A stretch of 64,000 nt of DNA from Paracoccaceae bacterium (GCA_007694945.1 REER01000053.1:36387-100386); one strand, 5' to 3'; positions 27,311 to 37,190 are shown, numbered from the stretch's first letter. A program made the numbers and translations. The notes: generated by a model not told the origin, from the letters alone.

Positions 27311-28159
27311 ATGTCACATGTGGCACAGATTCTGGTGCGATGTTTAAGCGTTGGCATTTTGATCCTGCTGCCGGCGCTGCTTCTGCCGGGTATATCACTT
27401 GAAGCGGCGCAAGGTGTAACCTTGCTGGCATTGCTGGCCGTTGTTGTCGTCGCCACCGAATACGCCGCCGCCTATCCCGGCCTGATCGAGTTCCGCGATG
27501 CGAAACCGCATAACCGGGCGCGCTTCGTGATCCTTTTCGCGGTTGTCCTGTCGGTGACTCTAGTCAAACGCGAGATAATCCTGTCGCCTGATATGACCGG
27601 CTGGGTCATGACTACGGCGCTGGGAGTGGGCGACACGATTGACTTCGCCTTCAGCCCCGTCCGCCTGATGGTCATGTCCCTGCCCGCGGGGCTGCCTGTC
27701 GAACATCTGGCATTGGTCAAGGCTGCGGCGTCCTTGGCTTACCTGCTGTCACTCTTCGGCCTCGCCCTCATGTGCGCAGGCATTTACGCAGGCTATTGGC
27801 CGCGTCGCGACCAAACCTTCAATGTCTGGATCAATCTTCCGAATTTCGACCCGACCAAGGGAGTCGATGTCGTCCGGCGGCTCGAACGCGACGCCCAGTT
27901 TAACATTTTGTTAGGCATCATTCTGCCATTCTCACTTCCGGTTCTGCTGCACCTTTCCAACCTTCTGGTGCAACCGATGACATTGCAGACGCCACTGGCG
28001 TTTGTCTGGGGGATCGCACTCTGGGCCTTCATTCCGGTAAATCTGATCTTGCGCGGGGCGGCAATGTATCGCGTCGCCCAACTGGTGCGCGACCAGCGTC
28101 GGCGCCTCGCCGAGGAAGAAGATACCGTGTCGTTGCCTGCACGATCTGCCTATTCCTGA
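27311..28159 (+). CDS. Multi-pass membrane protein of unknown function
   Basis: 282 residues from the ATG at 27311; a longer frame from 27173 is possible but its first 46 residues are not membrane-like. Hydrophobic helices are seen at roughly 8-30, 32-55, 70-85, 100-115, 140-165, 200-220 and 225-250. There are charged loops (GYWPRRDQTFNVWINLPNFDPTKG) and a charged tail (RDQRRRLAEEEDT). No motif ties it to a named family. The following gene for a secreted EEP-fold protein begins in an overlapping frame, so the two may be expressed together. Confidence 0.65.
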   Translation: MSHVAQILVRCLSVGILILLPALLLPGISLEAAQGVTLLALLAVVVVATEYAAAYPGLIEFRDAKPHNRARFVILFAVVLSVTLVKREIILSPDMTGWVMTTALGVGDTIDFAFSPVRLMVMSLPAGLPVEHLALVKAAASLAYLLSLFGLALMCAGIYAGYWPRRDQTFNVWINLPNFDPTKGVDVVRRLERDAQFNILLGIILPFSLPVLLHLSNLLVQPMTLQTPLAFVWGIALWAFIPVNLILRGAAMYRVAQLVRDQRRRLAEEEDTVSLPARSAYS

Positions 28160-28254
28160 CCCTGCTCACGTCTCTCCCTGACAATGCGCAGGGTGATACT
28201 CTGCGCATTGCCTTCTGGAGGATCGACCTTGGTGGCCGCGGCCCAGGCTATGCC

Positions 28255-29244
28255 TTGCGCGACATCCTCGCGGAGGCGTCCGTTCCTGTGCAAAAAGCCG
28301 CTCTGATCGCACATCTGACCCCCGACGTTCTGGTTCTATCGGGGCTTGATCACGACCATGACCTGATCACCCTGCGCGCCTTTCGTGACCTCATCGCCCA
28401 GCACGGTCACTTGTTCCAGCATGTCTTTGCCTATCCCTCGAATGCAGGTTTGCGCACCGGGCTGGACATGACAGGCGATACCCGCACTGACACAGCCGAT
28501 GATACCCAGGGCTATGGTCCCTTCCGTGGTGCCAAGGCGCTGGCCATGCTTTCCCGTTTTCCGGTAGATCAAGCGTCCGCGCGCGATTTCTCATCATTTC
28601 TTTGGCGTGACCTGCCAAGCGCCCTGCTGCCAGACATGTCCACCGAGGCACTTGCCATACATCGCCTTTCCAGTACGGGTCACTGGGATGTGCCAATCTG
28701 GGTCAGCCCCCAGGTTCAGTTGCATCTGCTGGTCTATCAGGCCGGGCCGCCGATCTTCGGCGGGCATGAGAGCCGCAACCGGTTGCGCAATCACGACGAG
28801 ACAGCTTTCTGGCTGCGCTTCCTCGATGGCGACCTGCCAATGCCGCCTCCTTCTGCGCCCCTCGTCATGATCGGGGGCAGCAATCTCGACCCAAGCGATG
28901 GTGACGGCAGACATGAGGCAATGCGGGCCCTGCTGGAACATCGGTCGCTGCAGGACCCGCAGCCGAGTAGTGAGGGTGGCCGCCACGCCAGTCGCGACCC
29001 GCGCAACAGGGCGCATCGCGGCCCGCCGGAACTCGATACTGTGCACTGGCCGCAAACACCCGGCCCCGGCAATCTGCGGGTAAGCTACATACTGCCCGCC
29101 CGCGATCTGGAGGTCACGGATGCAGGTGTTTTCTGGCCCCGACCCGACAACCCCGAGGCAGTCTTGCTTGGGGACCCCGACGCTCCGCCTACGCGGCACC
29201 GGATGGTCTGGGTCGATATCCTGACCGAAAGCCTGAAGCGCTGA
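28255..29244 (+). CDS. Endonuclease/exonuclease/phosphatase-fold protein, probably secreted; true start unclear
   Basis: The EEP-fold core is visible (DVLVLSGLDHDHD, SRNRLRNHDETAFW, MIGGSNLDPSDGDGRHEAM, and DPRAWH-like end HRMVWVDIL). Such proteins are metal-dependent hydrolases of nucleic acids or phospho-substrates; the substrate here is unknown. The first canonical start is TTG at 28255 (329 residues), but the same frame upstream continues with DTLRIAFWRIDLGGRGPGYA, the expected first strand, and before that a hydrophobic stretch (ACTICLFLTLLTSLPDNAQG) like a signal peptide. That part has no ATG, GTG or TTG back to a stop at 27901. Either a non-canonical start overlapping the membrane gene is used, or a frameshift removed the start. 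Confidence 0.7.
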   Translation: MRDILAEASVPVQKAALIAHLTPDVLVLSGLDHDHDLITLRAFRDLIAQHGHLFQHVFAYPSNAGLRTGLDMTGDTRTDTADDTQGYGPFRGAKALAMLSRFPVDQASARDFSSFLWRDLPSALLPDMSTEALAIHRLSSTGHWDVPIWVSPQVQLHLLVYQAGPPIFGGHESRNRLRNHDETAFWLRFLDGDLPMPPPSAPLVMIGGSNLDPSDGDGRHEAMRALLEHRSLQDPQPSSEGGRHASRDPRNRAHRGPPELDTVHWPQTPGPGNLRVSYILPARDLEVTDAGVFWPRPDNPEAVLLGDPDAPPTRHRMVWVDILTESLKR

Positions 29245-29295
29245 TCTCACTCATGCCGTAGGCACGCGGGCGCTTCCCGAACGCGTGAAACGCGG

Positions 29296-30174
29296 TCAGT
29301 TCAGAAGCCCCGCATGACGCATCGCCGCGTCCATTTTCGCCTTGGCTGCCTCGGACAAACCGACCAGCGGCAGGCGTACTTCTTCACTGCATTTACCAAG
29401 GCGTGACAGACCATATTTCGCGCCGACAAGCCCCGGTTCGGTAAAGATGGCAACGTGGAGCGGCATCAACCTGTCATGGATGTCGAGAGCACGCACATAA
29501 TCGCCCGCAAGTGTCGCCTCTTGGAACTCGGCGCAGAGCCTTGGCGCGACATTCGCCGTCACCGATATGCAGCCCACACCACCTTGCGCGTTGAACCCCG
29601 GTGCGGTCGCATCCTCGCCCGAAAGCTGGATGAACTCCGGCCCACAGGTCATACGCTGCAGGCTTACGCGCTCCAGCTTGCCGGTGGCATCCTTCACCCC
29701 GACAATCCGCGGCAATTCGGCCAGACGCCCCATGGTCTCGGGTGTCATGTCCACGACCGAGCGACCGGGAATGTTGTAGATGATGATTGGGAGGCCGCAG
29801 CAATCATGCAGTGCTTTGAAATGCGCGATCAGACCGTCTTGAGTGGGTTTGTTGTAATAAGGTGTGACCACAAGTGCTGCGTCAGCACCGACTGATTCGG
29901 CATGCCGCAGAAAGCCTACTGCCTCGATCGTGTTGTTCGACCCGGCGCCGGCGATGATCGGTACGCGACCAGCCGCTGCCTTGACCACTTCCTCAATCAC
30001 GCGCTCATGTTCGGCATGGCTCAACGTCGGGCTCTCACCAGTCGTTCCGACGGGCACCAAACCGTGCGAGCCTTCGGAGACCTGCCAGTCGACCAGCGCA
30101 TGGAGCGTGTCGAGATCGAGTGCGTTGTCCTTCAGCGGCGTGACCAATGCCGGCATGGACCCTCTGATCTGCAT
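29296..30174 (-). CDS. dapA: 4-hydroxy-tetrahydrodipicolinate synthase
   Basis: Condenses pyruvate and aspartate semialdehyde in the lysine/diaminopimelate pathway. 292 residues if the second ATG (30172-30174) is used; this start is favoured because AGAGGAG lies 9 nt before it, whereas it touches the first ATG (30183) directly. It also puts the Schiff-base lysine at K161 (VGVKDATG) and the catalytic tyrosine at Y133 (YNIPGR), exactly the E. coli numbering, with the same total length. GTTGESPTL carries the pyruvate-binding threonine pair. It converges on the EEP gene and diverges from the Slt gene. Confidence 0.97.
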   Translation of the reverse strand: MQIRGSMPALVTPLKDNALDLDTLHALVDWQVSEGSHGLVPVGTTGESPTLSHAEHERVIEEVVKAAAGRVPIIAGAGSNNTIEAVGFLRHAESVGADAALVVTPYYNKPTQDGLIAHFKALHDCCGLPIIIYNIPGRSVVDMTPETMGRLAELPRIVGVKDATGKLERVSLQRMTCGPEFIQLSGEDATAPGFNAQGGVGCISVTANVAPRLCAEFQEATLAGDYVRALDIHDRLMPLHVAIFTEPGLVGAKYGLSRLGKCSEEVRLPLVGLSEAAKAKMDAAMRHAGLLN

Positions 30175-30297
30175 CTGCGCCATCTCCTCTAGAACCCCGC
30201 ACGAGCCGAATGTAAGCTTTCACAAATGTGTCTTGCCTCGTGTTCATCGCCGGTTAGAACGAGGGCGGATCAGTTTCAAGGAAAAAGAGCCCCTTCG

Positions 30298-32280
30298 ATG
30301 TCGCCTGCTGACAGCTACCGCGTGCTTCTCCGCCTCGGGCTAGGAACCCTTTGCGGGCTTTGGCTGTCGCTGAGCTCGGGTGTGGCGCAAGACACACCCC
30401 CGCCGTCACGCGCGTCAGGGCTCTTGGCTGCGTCCTTGCAGGCGGCACAGACTGGCAACTGGGCCGAGGCCGAGGCGCGTGTGACCGAGAGCGATCAGAT
30501 TTCGCGTGATATCCTGCATTGGCTTGCTTTGCGCGAGGGGCAAGGCAGCTTCGCCGAGTACATGGCGTTCCTGCGAAACAAAAACCACTGGCCCTTGATC
30601 AACACTGTGCAGCGTCAGGCCGAGGAGTTGCTCACCACCCAGACACCCGAAGCAATCCTCGAATTTTTCGAGTTGTGGCCGCCAGTGTCGGAGGAAGGAC
30701 AAATCGCACTGACTTTCGCTCTGAAGGAAACCGGCCAGACTGATCGGGCCGAGGCACTGGCCATAGATCTGTGGCAGGGTGAGTTCCTGAGCGGTGAACA
30801 CGAGTTGCGCCTGCTGCGCAGCTTTGGCGACGCTCTTGATCCTTATCATGCAGACCGCGTGGACATGCTACTCTGGCAAGGCGCGCGTACTGCGGCCCAG
30901 CGCCATCTGGAGCGCCTGCCCGAAGCCGAAAAGGCTGTCGCGCGCGCCCGTATCGCACTGCAGGAGCGTGTCTCGGGGGTTGATCCGCTGGTCGCCGCAG
31001 TGCCTGCCAGCCACGCAAATGACCCTGGCCTGATGCGCGACCGCTTCGAATTCCGTATTCGCGTCGGAAATGTCGAGGGAGCGATCGCGCTCATCCACGA
31101 GCAATCGCGCCATGCCGCGGGTCTGGGACAGCCCGAGGCGTGGGGCGCGCGCCGGGTAGCCCTTGTACGCCGCGCCATGTCCGAGGGCGATTTCGCGCTT
31201 GCCTACGATCTGGCCACGCCCAACGGGCTTGAGGACGGGCTGCATTTCGTCGATCTGGAGTTCCTCGCGGGCTTCATTGCGTTGACGCATCTCGACCGTC
31301 CGCAGGATGCGTTGAATCACTTCCGTACCCTGCGCGTGCGCAGTTCCAGCCCAATCAGCCTTGGCCGTGCCGGGTATTGGGAAGGCCGCGCGCAAGAAGC
31401 TTTGGGCAATGCGGATCTTGCCGAGATGTCCTTTGCTTTTGCTGCCGAGCATCAGACCAGTTTCTACGGTCAACTGGCCGCCGACAGGCTGGGTCTGACA
31501 CTGGACCCTGTGCTTGTGAATGGCGATGAGCATCCTAACTGGCGCGACACGTCGCTTGCAGAATCGGATCTGCTGCAAGCGGCCCTGCTTTTGCACGAAG
31601 CTGGGCAATGGCATCAGGCGCGGCGCTTCGTGCTGTTTCTGGCGCGTCAGCTTGATGATGCAGCGACCCTCGGAGCGCTCGCTGATCTGATGCTCGAAAT
31701 CAAGGAGCCCAATTTCGCCCTGAACATTGCCAAGATCGCTGTGCAGAGCGAGATTGTCCTGCCACGCGCCTATTTCCCGCTTACAGACCTTGCCAAGGCG
31801 GAGCTTCCGGTGCCCGCAGATCTGGTCAAGGCGATTGCGCGGCGCGAGAGCGAGTTTGACCCTGGTGTCGTCAGTCCGGCCGATGCGCGTGGGCTGATGC
31901 AGGTCCTGCCCGGCACTGGTGAGATGATGGCAAGCAAGCTGGGGGTTCCGTTTCAGGTCAGCGACCTGATCAGTAACCCCGATCTGAACGCGCGCTTGGG
32001 TGCGGCCTATCTGGAGGAACTGCGCGACGAATTCGGGACCTCGCTGGCGCTTGTGGCAGCGGGTTACAATGCAGGCCCCGGCCGACCCCGGCAGTGGATC
32101 CCTCGACTTGGCGACCCGCGCGACGAGAATGTTGATCTTATCGCTTGGGTCGAGAGCGTGCCGTTTGCCGAAACGCGAAATTACATCATGAGAGTCGCGG
32201 AATCGCAGGTGGTTTATCGCTCACGGCTTGTGGGAAGTCCGCAACCGATTGAAATGCACCGGCTGTTGCGGGGCGACTGA
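30298..32280 (+). CDS. Soluble lytic murein transglycosylase (Slt70 type)
   Basis: 660 residues, signal peptide ending SSGVAQD (about 25-31). A long alpha-helical superhelix (repeats such as LREGQGSFAEYMAFL, ALNHFRTLRVR) occupies most of it, as in Slt70. The C-terminal lysozyme-like SLT domain begins near 505, with catalytic glutamate E517 in ARRESEFDP, then SPADARGLMQVLP, AAGYNAGPGRP and FAETRNYIMRV. It cleaves peptidoglycan from chain ends in the periplasm. The ATG at 30298 follows AAGGAAAAAGAG. Diverges from dapA. Confidence 0.93.
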   Translation: MSPADSYRVLLRLGLGTLCGLWLSLSSGVAQDTPPPSRASGLLAASLQAAQTGNWAEAEARVTESDQISRDILHWLALREGQGSFAEYMAFLRNKNHWPLINTVQRQAEELLTTQTPEAILEFFELWPPVSEEGQIALTFALKETGQTDRAEALAIDLWQGEFLSGEHELRLLRSFGDALDPYHADRVDMLLWQGARTAAQRHLERLPEAEKAVARARIALQERVSGVDPLVAAVPASHANDPGLMRDRFEFRIRVGNVEGAIALIHEQSRHAAGLGQPEAWGARRVALVRRAMSEGDFALAYDLATPNGLEDGLHFVDLEFLAGFIALTHLDRPQDALNHFRTLRVRSSSPISLGRAGYWEGRAQEALGNADLAEMSFAFAAEHQTSFYGQLAADRLGLTLDPVLVNGDEHPNWRDTSLAESDLLQAALLLHEAGQWHQARRFVLFLARQLDDAATLGALADLMLEIKEPNFALNIAKIAVQSEIVLPRAYFPLTDLAKAELPVPADLVKAIARRESEFDPGVVSPADARGLMQVLPGTGEMMASKLGVPFQVSDLISNPDLNARLGAAYLEELRDEFGTSLALVAAGYNAGPGRPRQWIPRLGDPRDENVDLIAWVESVPFAETRNYIMRVAESQVVYRSRLVGSPQPIEMHRLLRGD

Positions 32281-32286
32281 ACCTTT

Positions 32287-32330
32287 GAAGGTCGCTGAAG
32301 GGCATACAACCTTCTGAATATTATTATTTT
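32287..32330 (+). terminator. Weak terminator candidate after slt
   Basis: GAAGGT (32287-32292) can pair with ACCTTC (32309-32314) across a 16-base loop, followed by TGAATATTATTATTTTT. The stem is short; the T-rich tail is the better evidence. Confidence 0.35.
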
Positions 32331-32342
32331 TGCAATTTTCGC

Positions 32343-32963
32343 TCAGTTCAGCCCAATGACTATACCGACACCGATAAGCAGCACCCCTGCAACCCGGTTC
32401 GCCCGCGCGAGCGCTGTCCCAGAGCGTAGCAAGGCGCGCGCGCGGTCGATAGCCAACGCCATCAGAAGGTTGCCGATGATGGGAATAAGGGCGGAAACCG
32501 CGAGAATCGCCGCAATATCGGCCCATGTCACACGGCTAAGATCGAAGAAGCCCGGCAGCACGCCCATATAGAACAAGATCGCCTTGGGATTCGCGAGAAT
32601 GACCGTCACCCCGGCGGCGAAACCGGCCAGCGCGCCGGGGCGGTTCAGGCGGCTGTCGGTCGAAAGTTCGGTCGCGGCGTGGCGGATGAGTTGCACTCCC
32701 ATGATGACGAACATCCCCATCGCGACCCATTTCAGCGCCTCGAGCAGATCGCCGTAGATCGACAGGACCCATGTCAGCCCGAAGATCGCCGCCAGTGGCC
32801 AGAACATATCGCCCAAGGCGACACCCACGGCCAGAGGGGCTGCCGAGGCAAAGCCGCCTGACATGGCGCGTGCAGTCAGCGCGACCCAGACAGGACCGGG
32901 CGTCAGAAACAGGATCAGGATCGCGCCTGCGTAGAAGACGAGTTCCACCGGTGTCACTGTCAT
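32343..32963 (-). CDS. LysE/RhtB-family amino-acid exporter
   Basis: 206 residues, about six transmembrane helices, inner membrane. The N-terminus (ELVFYAGAILILFLTPGPVWVALTARAMSGG) has the GPxxxxx pattern of the family and NPKAILFYMGVLPGFFD is the second conserved block. Family members export amino acids or homoserine lactones; the substrate here cannot be told. The ATG overlaps the stop of the upstream VOC gene by four bases (ATGA), so it is the last gene of a recF-VOC-lysE unit. A weak T-rich terminator for the opposite gene lies just beyond. Confidence 0.87.
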   Translation of the reverse strand: MTVTPVELVFYAGAILILFLTPGPVWVALTARAMSGGFASAAPLAVGVALGDMFWPLAAIFGLTWVLSIYGDLLEALKWVAMGMFVIMGVQLIRHAATELSTDSRLNRPGALAGFAAGVTVILANPKAILFYMGVLPGFFDLSRVTWADIAAILAVSALIPIIGNLLMALAIDRARALLRSGTALARANRVAGVLLIGVGIVIGLN

Positions 32964-33397
32964 TCAGGCACCGGCAGTTTCAGGCTGCCATCCGCGGAGA
33001 GCGGCCAGAACGGGTTATGCGCAACCTCCCAGACATGGCCATCGGGGTCAGCAAAATAACCCGAATATCCGCCCCAGAATACCGGCTCGGGGCGTTTGAG
33101 CGCGCTGGCCCCTGCGGCGAGGGCGGCGGTATATGCGGCGTCGACATCATCGCGACTCTCGAAGTTCTGCGCAAGTGTGATCGCGCCGGTGCCCAGTGCG
33201 GCACCTGTTCGCCCTTGATCTGCCACCAGCGCGTCACGGTCGAAGAGCATGAGAGCCTGGCCATGAAGCTGGTAGCAGATCATGCCCTCTATCAGTTCGG
33301 CAGGCTGCCATCCCAGCCCGTCATAGAAGGCCCGCGCACGGTCGAGATCTGCCACGCCCAGCGTGACAAGGCTGATGCGCTGGCGCAGATAGCTCAT
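32960..33397 (-). CDS. VOC (glyoxalase/bleomycin-resistance) family protein
   Basis: 145 residues, one VOC module of two beta-alpha-beta-beta-beta units. Opening SLVTLGVADLDRARAFYDGLGW and closing GGYSGYFADPDGHVWEVAHNP are typical, the last with the metal-binding glutamate. Substrate unknown; the group includes glyoxalase-like and dioxygenase-like enzymes and drug-binding proteins. It overlaps recF by four bases upstream and the LysE gene by four downstream, so all three are translationally coupled. Confidence 0.85.
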   Translation of the reverse strand: MSYLRQRISLVTLGVADLDRARAFYDGLGWQPAELIEGMICYQLHGQALMLFDRDALVADQGRTGAALGTGAITLAQNFESRDDVDAAYTAALAAGASALKRPEPVFWGGYSGYFADPDGHVWEVAHNPFWPLSADGSLKLPVPE

Positions 33398-34488
33398 GGT
33401 GTCACCTCCTCTATCTGCGAGCGGCCCTCATCCTCGCTGATATGAAAATGCTGCGCGCGCGGGCCCAGATCAGTGAATAATTCGGGGCCAGTGCCCGTCA
33501 GAAAGGCCTGCACGCCAAGTTCGCACAAGATGTCATAGAGCGCCGACCTGCGGGCGGCGTCAAGATGGGCGGCGAGTTCATCAAGCAAAAGCACCGGCAG
33601 GGTGTTGCGTTCCGCGGCAAGCGCGCGGGCATTGGCAAGAACCAGCGAGATCAGCAGCGCTTTTTGTTCACCGGTCGAGCATTGCGCGGCAGGCATGCCC
33701 TTGGCCGCCCAGACCGCCCCAAGATCGGCCCGATGCGGGCCGATCAGGCTGCGCCCTGCCGCCATGTCCCGCGCGCGCCATTCGGCCAAGGCCTGCGTGA
33801 GTTCTGCCGCGCCGTCAGGCGCGGCTCCCTCGAGCGTCAGATTGGCCACCGGAAAGAGGCCGTCGGGGTCAGCATGACGCGCAAGCGTAGCGAGGGTTAC
33901 CATACGATTCGCCGATATCCGCGCCCCTGCCTGCGCCATCTGCGCCTCAAGCGCACCATACCAGCCGCCATCGGTCACACCGTCGCGCAACAGACGGTTG
34001 CGCTCGCGCATCGCCTTTTCATAGCTCAGCACCTGCGCAGCATGGTCCGGCTCGAAACTCAGCACCATCCGGTCAAGAAAGCGCCGCCGCCCCTCTGCAC
34101 CCTCGATCCAGAGCCGGTCCATCTGCGGGGTGAGCCAGAGCATCGACATCACATTGCCCAGCGCGATCTGCGGCGCAGTCTTGTCGTCGATGCGGACCTG
34201 CCGCGGGGCCCCCGGCTCTGCCCAGGTTTCGATCAGACGCAACTCCTCTGCGCCTGCAATCTCAGAGCGCAGCTTCCAGCCCAGAGCCTGCGGGCGGCGC
34301 GCAATCTCGTCGGGCGCGGCGCGGCGCAAACCGCGCCCCGGTGAGAGCAGCGAGACAGCTTCGAGAATATTGGTCTTGCCTGCACCATTAGCACCAGAAA
34401 GCACTACAATGCGCCCATCGAGCACCATCCTCGTGCGCAGATGCGAGCGGAAATGCGACAGCGTCAGAGAGGTGACATGCACAGCCAT
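33394..34488 (-). CDS. recF: DNA replication and repair protein RecF
   Basis: 364 residues. SMC-like ATPase that helps load RecA at gaps with RecO and RecR. Walker A SGANGAGKTN at 31-40 (K38), the ABC signature-like STGEQKALLISLVLANA, and Walker B VLLLDELAAHLD are all seen. I took the ATG at 34486-34488, which gives MAVHVTSLTLSHFRSH; a TTG ten codons earlier is the alternative, and neither has a strong ribosome site. A terminator lies between dnaN and recF, so recF may be mostly transcribed separately or at reduced level. The stop overlaps the VOC gene; gyrB, a common follower of recF, is absent. Confidence 0.95.
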   Translation of the reverse strand: MAVHVTSLTLSHFRSHLRTRMVLDGRIVVLSGANGAGKTNILEAVSLLSPGRGLRRAAPDEIARRPQALGWKLRSEIAGAEELRLIETWAEPGAPRQVRIDDKTAPQIALGNVMSMLWLTPQMDRLWIEGAEGRRRFLDRMVLSFEPDHAAQVLSYEKAMRERNRLLRDGVTDGGWYGALEAQMAQAGARISANRMVTLATLARHADPDGLFPVANLTLEGAAPDGAAELTQALAEWRARDMAAGRSLIGPHRADLGAVWAAKGMPAAQCSTGEQKALLISLVLANARALAAERNTLPVLLLDELAAHLDAARRSALYDILCELGVQAFLTGTGPELFTDLGPRAQHFHISEDEGRSQIEEVTP

Positions 34489-34526
34489 GCGCCAGCGGTA
34501 GAAAAGAACACTGGCCAAGGCCAGAG

Positions 34527-34553
34527 AAAAAAGGCCCCGCTGCTGGCGAGGCC
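34527..34553 (-). terminator. Intrinsic terminator between dnaN and recF
   Basis: Read on the minus strand: GGCCTCGC, loop CAGCA, GCGGGGCC (one G-T pair), then six Ts. It starts 50 nt after the dnaN stop and ends about 40 nt before the recF start. Confidence 0.8.
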
Positions 34554-34602
34554 CGGTGGAATAAACCTTGTATCTGTCACTGCAACCGGACGAGACGCCC
34601 CA

Positions 34603-35721
34603 TCACACCCGCATCGGCATCACCACATAGACTGCGCTGGTGTCATTGCCCTCGCGCATCAGCGTCGGGTCACCCGAATTGTTGAACAGAAATACCGCAT
34701 TCTCGCGGTCAACCTGACTTGCGATCTCGAGCAGATATTTCGCATTGAATCCGATTTCGAGGCGATCATCGCCGTAATTAACGATAAGCTCCTCCTCGGC
34801 GGCCCCAGAATCGGGCGCATTGACCGAGAGGACCAGCTTGTCTTCCTCTAGCGTCAATTTCACCGCGCGCGAGCGCTCGGAAGACACTGTTGCCACGCGA
34901 TCAACCGCCTTGGCAAACTCGGTCGCGTCGACTTCTAACTTGCGGGTGTTCTGGGTCGGGATGACGCGCGTGTAGTCCGGGAAAGTGCCATCGATAACCT
35001 TGGACGTGAGCGTTATGTCAGGTGTGGCAAAGCGCACCTTGGTCTCCGAGATCGAAACGGCGATCTGCATCTCGTCATCTTCAAGCAGCTTTCGCAACTC
35101 GCCCACTGTCTTGCGCGGGACAATCACGCCCGGCATCTCCTCTGCCCCGCTCGGGAGCGCGGCGTCGATCCGCGCCAGCCGGTGGCCATCCGTGGCCACG
35201 CAGCGCAGGACGCGGCCCCCATCGGCCTCGGCTACATGCATATAGACGCCATTGAGGTAGTAGCGTGTCTCTTCCGTCGAAATGGCGAATTTCGCCTTCT
35301 CAAACAAGCGCCGCAAATCCTTGGCCGTCGCCGAGAAATTGGCCGTGTATTCGCTCGACGCCATGACCGGGAAATCTTCCTTGGGTAGGGTCGCAAGCGA
35401 GAAAGAGGACCGTCCGGCCGTAACCTGCAACCGTCCCGTGCGTGCATCATTTACGAGTTCGACCAGCGCGCCATCGGGCAACTTGCGCACAATGTCGTGC
35501 AGCAGCACAGCCGAGACTGTCGTTGCGCCAGGCTGTTCGACCATTGCAGGCGCACGATCTACCACCTCGATATCGAGATCGGTCGCGCGCAGACTAATTT
35601 GCCCTTCACCAGTCTCGATCAGGACATTGGCTAGAATCGGGATAGTGTTGCGCCGCTCGACAACCGATTGCGCCTGGCCCACTGCCTTCAGCAGGACCGC
35701 TCTTTCGATGCTGATCTTCAT
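34603..35721 (-). CDS. dnaN: DNA polymerase III sliding clamp (beta subunit)
   Basis: 372 residues, full length. Three topologically equal clamp domains; the opening MKISIERAVLLKAVGQAQSVVERRNTIPILANVLIE and the closing FLFNNSGDPTLMREG...YVVMPMRV are characteristic. It encircles DNA and tethers the replicative polymerase. It lies 122 nt downstream of dnaA on the same strand, the usual order, and is followed by a terminator rather than reading straight into recF. Confidence 0.98.
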   Translation of the reverse strand: MKISIERAVLLKAVGQAQSVVERRNTIPILANVLIETGEGQISLRATDLDIEVVDRAPAMVEQPGATTVSAVLLHDIVRKLPDGALVELVNDARTGRLQVTAGRSSFSLATLPKEDFPVMASSEYTANFSATAKDLRRLFEKAKFAISTEETRYYLNGVYMHVAEADGGRVLRCVATDGHRLARIDAALPSGAEEMPGVIVPRKTVGELRKLLEDDEMQIAVSISETKVRFATPDITLTSKVIDGTFPDYTRVIPTQNTRKLEVDATEFAKAVDRVATVSSERSRAVKLTLEEDKLVLSVNAPDSGAAEEELIVNYGDDRLEIGFNAKYLLEIASQVDRENAVFLFNNSGDPTLMREGNDTSAVYVVMPMRV

Positions 35722-35843
35722 GCCCTCGATCCTATTCTGCCGCAGGTGTCTTGCGCACCTCCGGGGATCGTGAGCCTAGCCATTTCTGCCCTGACGACAA
35801 GCATTTTTCAAACATCACGCGCGCTGAATCGACAGAGACGCCC

Positions 35844-37190
35844 TCAGTTTTCGAGCAAACGGCGCAGGAGTTCGATATCTTCGTGAAGCTGCGTGTCGGT
35901 CCCGCAAATCTCTTCGACCTTGCGCACACCGTGCAGAATCGTGGTGTGGTCGCGACCTCCGAAGCGACGCCCGATTTCAGGTAGCGAACGAGAAGTCAGT
36001 TCCTTGGAGAGATACATCGCAACCTGACGCGGGCGGGCAATGGTGCGGGTGCGTTTGGGGCCCAGCATGTCGGACAATCGGATGTTGTAGTATTCGGAGA
36101 CCTTGCGCTGGATTTCCTCAACTGTCACCCGCCGCTCGGATGTGCGCAGGATATCCGACAGGCAATCCTGCACCATGTCGAGCGTGATTTCCTGCCCGAT
36201 CAGGCTGGAAAAGGCGAATAGTCGCTGCAGTGCACCCTCGAGCACTCGCACATTCGAGCTGATCCGATGCGCCAGAAACTCGAGCACGCCATCATCAATG
36301 GTAATGCTGCCATAGCTTTGGGAAAAAAGTGCCGCCTTGCGTTGCAGAATGCCGAGGCGCAACTCGTAATTCGTAGGGTGCAGATCCACCACCAGCCCGC
36401 ATTGCAGCCGCGAAGAGATTCGTGATTCCAGATCCTTGATCTCACCGGGCGCGCGGTCGGCCGAAATGACGATCTGCTTGTTCTGGTCAACAAGAGCATT
36501 GAAGGTGTGGAAGAACTCTTCCTGCGTGCTCTCCTTGCCCGCAATGAATTGCACATCATCAACCATCAGCACATCGACCGAGCGGAACAGATTCTTGAAA
36601 TCCATGATCTGCCGATCGCGCAGGGCTTGGACAAAACGATACATGAACTGCTCGGCCGAGAGGTAAAGCACCTGCAATTCAGGGCGCTTTTCCTGTAACT
36701 CCCAGGCGATGGCCTGCATCAGGTGGGTCTTGCCGAGCCCGACCCCGCCATAAAGGAAAAGCGGGTTGAAAGTGACCTCGCCGCCTTCGGCGACGCGGCG
36801 CGCGGCGGCATGGGCCAGTTCGTTGGGCTTGCCGACCACAAAATTCTCGAAGCAGAGCTTCGCATCAAGAGGTGCGCTCTGCAGGCCCTCATCCGGCATT
36901 GCGTGGGGACGTGTGCGCTCCGGGCCATTGGTCAGAGTTGCTGCACGTGCGGGACCAAATTCGAAATCCAGCCGTTGGACCTGCAGGCCGGATTTCTGAA
37001 GCTGCGCTATGATCTGATCATGGTAATTACGTTTGACCCAATCCCCGACAAACCGCGACGGGGCGCGCAGGCGCAGAGCATCTTCGTTCACGCCGAGATA
37101 TTCCAGTGGCGCTATCCAGCTTTTGTGATTGCTCTCTCCGACCTCGCGCCGCAATTCATTCGATATTCCCGCCCAATGCTCCGCAGCCAT
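35844..37190 (-). CDS. dnaA: Chromosomal replication initiator DnaA
   Basis: 448 residues. Binds DnaA boxes and opens the origin. Four domains: N-terminal DnaB-interaction domain (1-80), short linker, AAA+ domain with Walker [10 protein letters not shown] (K154) and [17 protein letters not shown], and the C-terminal DNA-binding domain with signature [16 protein letters not shown] near 410-425. ATG at 37188-37190 follows AGGGGTGAC. dnaN follows. No cluster of DnaA boxes is visible on either side, so the origin is probably not beside the gene. Confidence 0.98.
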   Translation of the reverse strand: MAAEHWAGISNELRREVGESNHKSWIAPLEYLGVNEDALRLRAPSRFVGDWVKRNYHDQIIAQLQKSGLQVQRLDFEFGPARAATLTNGPERTRPHAMPDEGLQSAPLDAKLCFENFVVGKPNELAHAAARRVAEGGEVTFNPLFLYGGVGLGKTHLMQAIAWELQEKRPELQVLYLSAEQFMYRFVQALRDRQIMDFKNLFRSVDVLMVDDVQFIAGKESTQEEFFHTFNALVDQNKQIVISADRAPGEIKDLESRISSRLQCGLVVDLHPTNYELRLGILQRKAALFSQSYGSITIDDGVLEFLAHRISSNVRVLEGALQRLFAFSSLIGQEITLDMVQDCLSDILRTSERRVTVEEIQRKVSEYYNIRLSDMLGPKRTRTIARPRQVAMYLSKELTSRSLPEIGRRFGGRDHTTILHGVRKVEEICGTDTQLHEDIELLRRLLEN

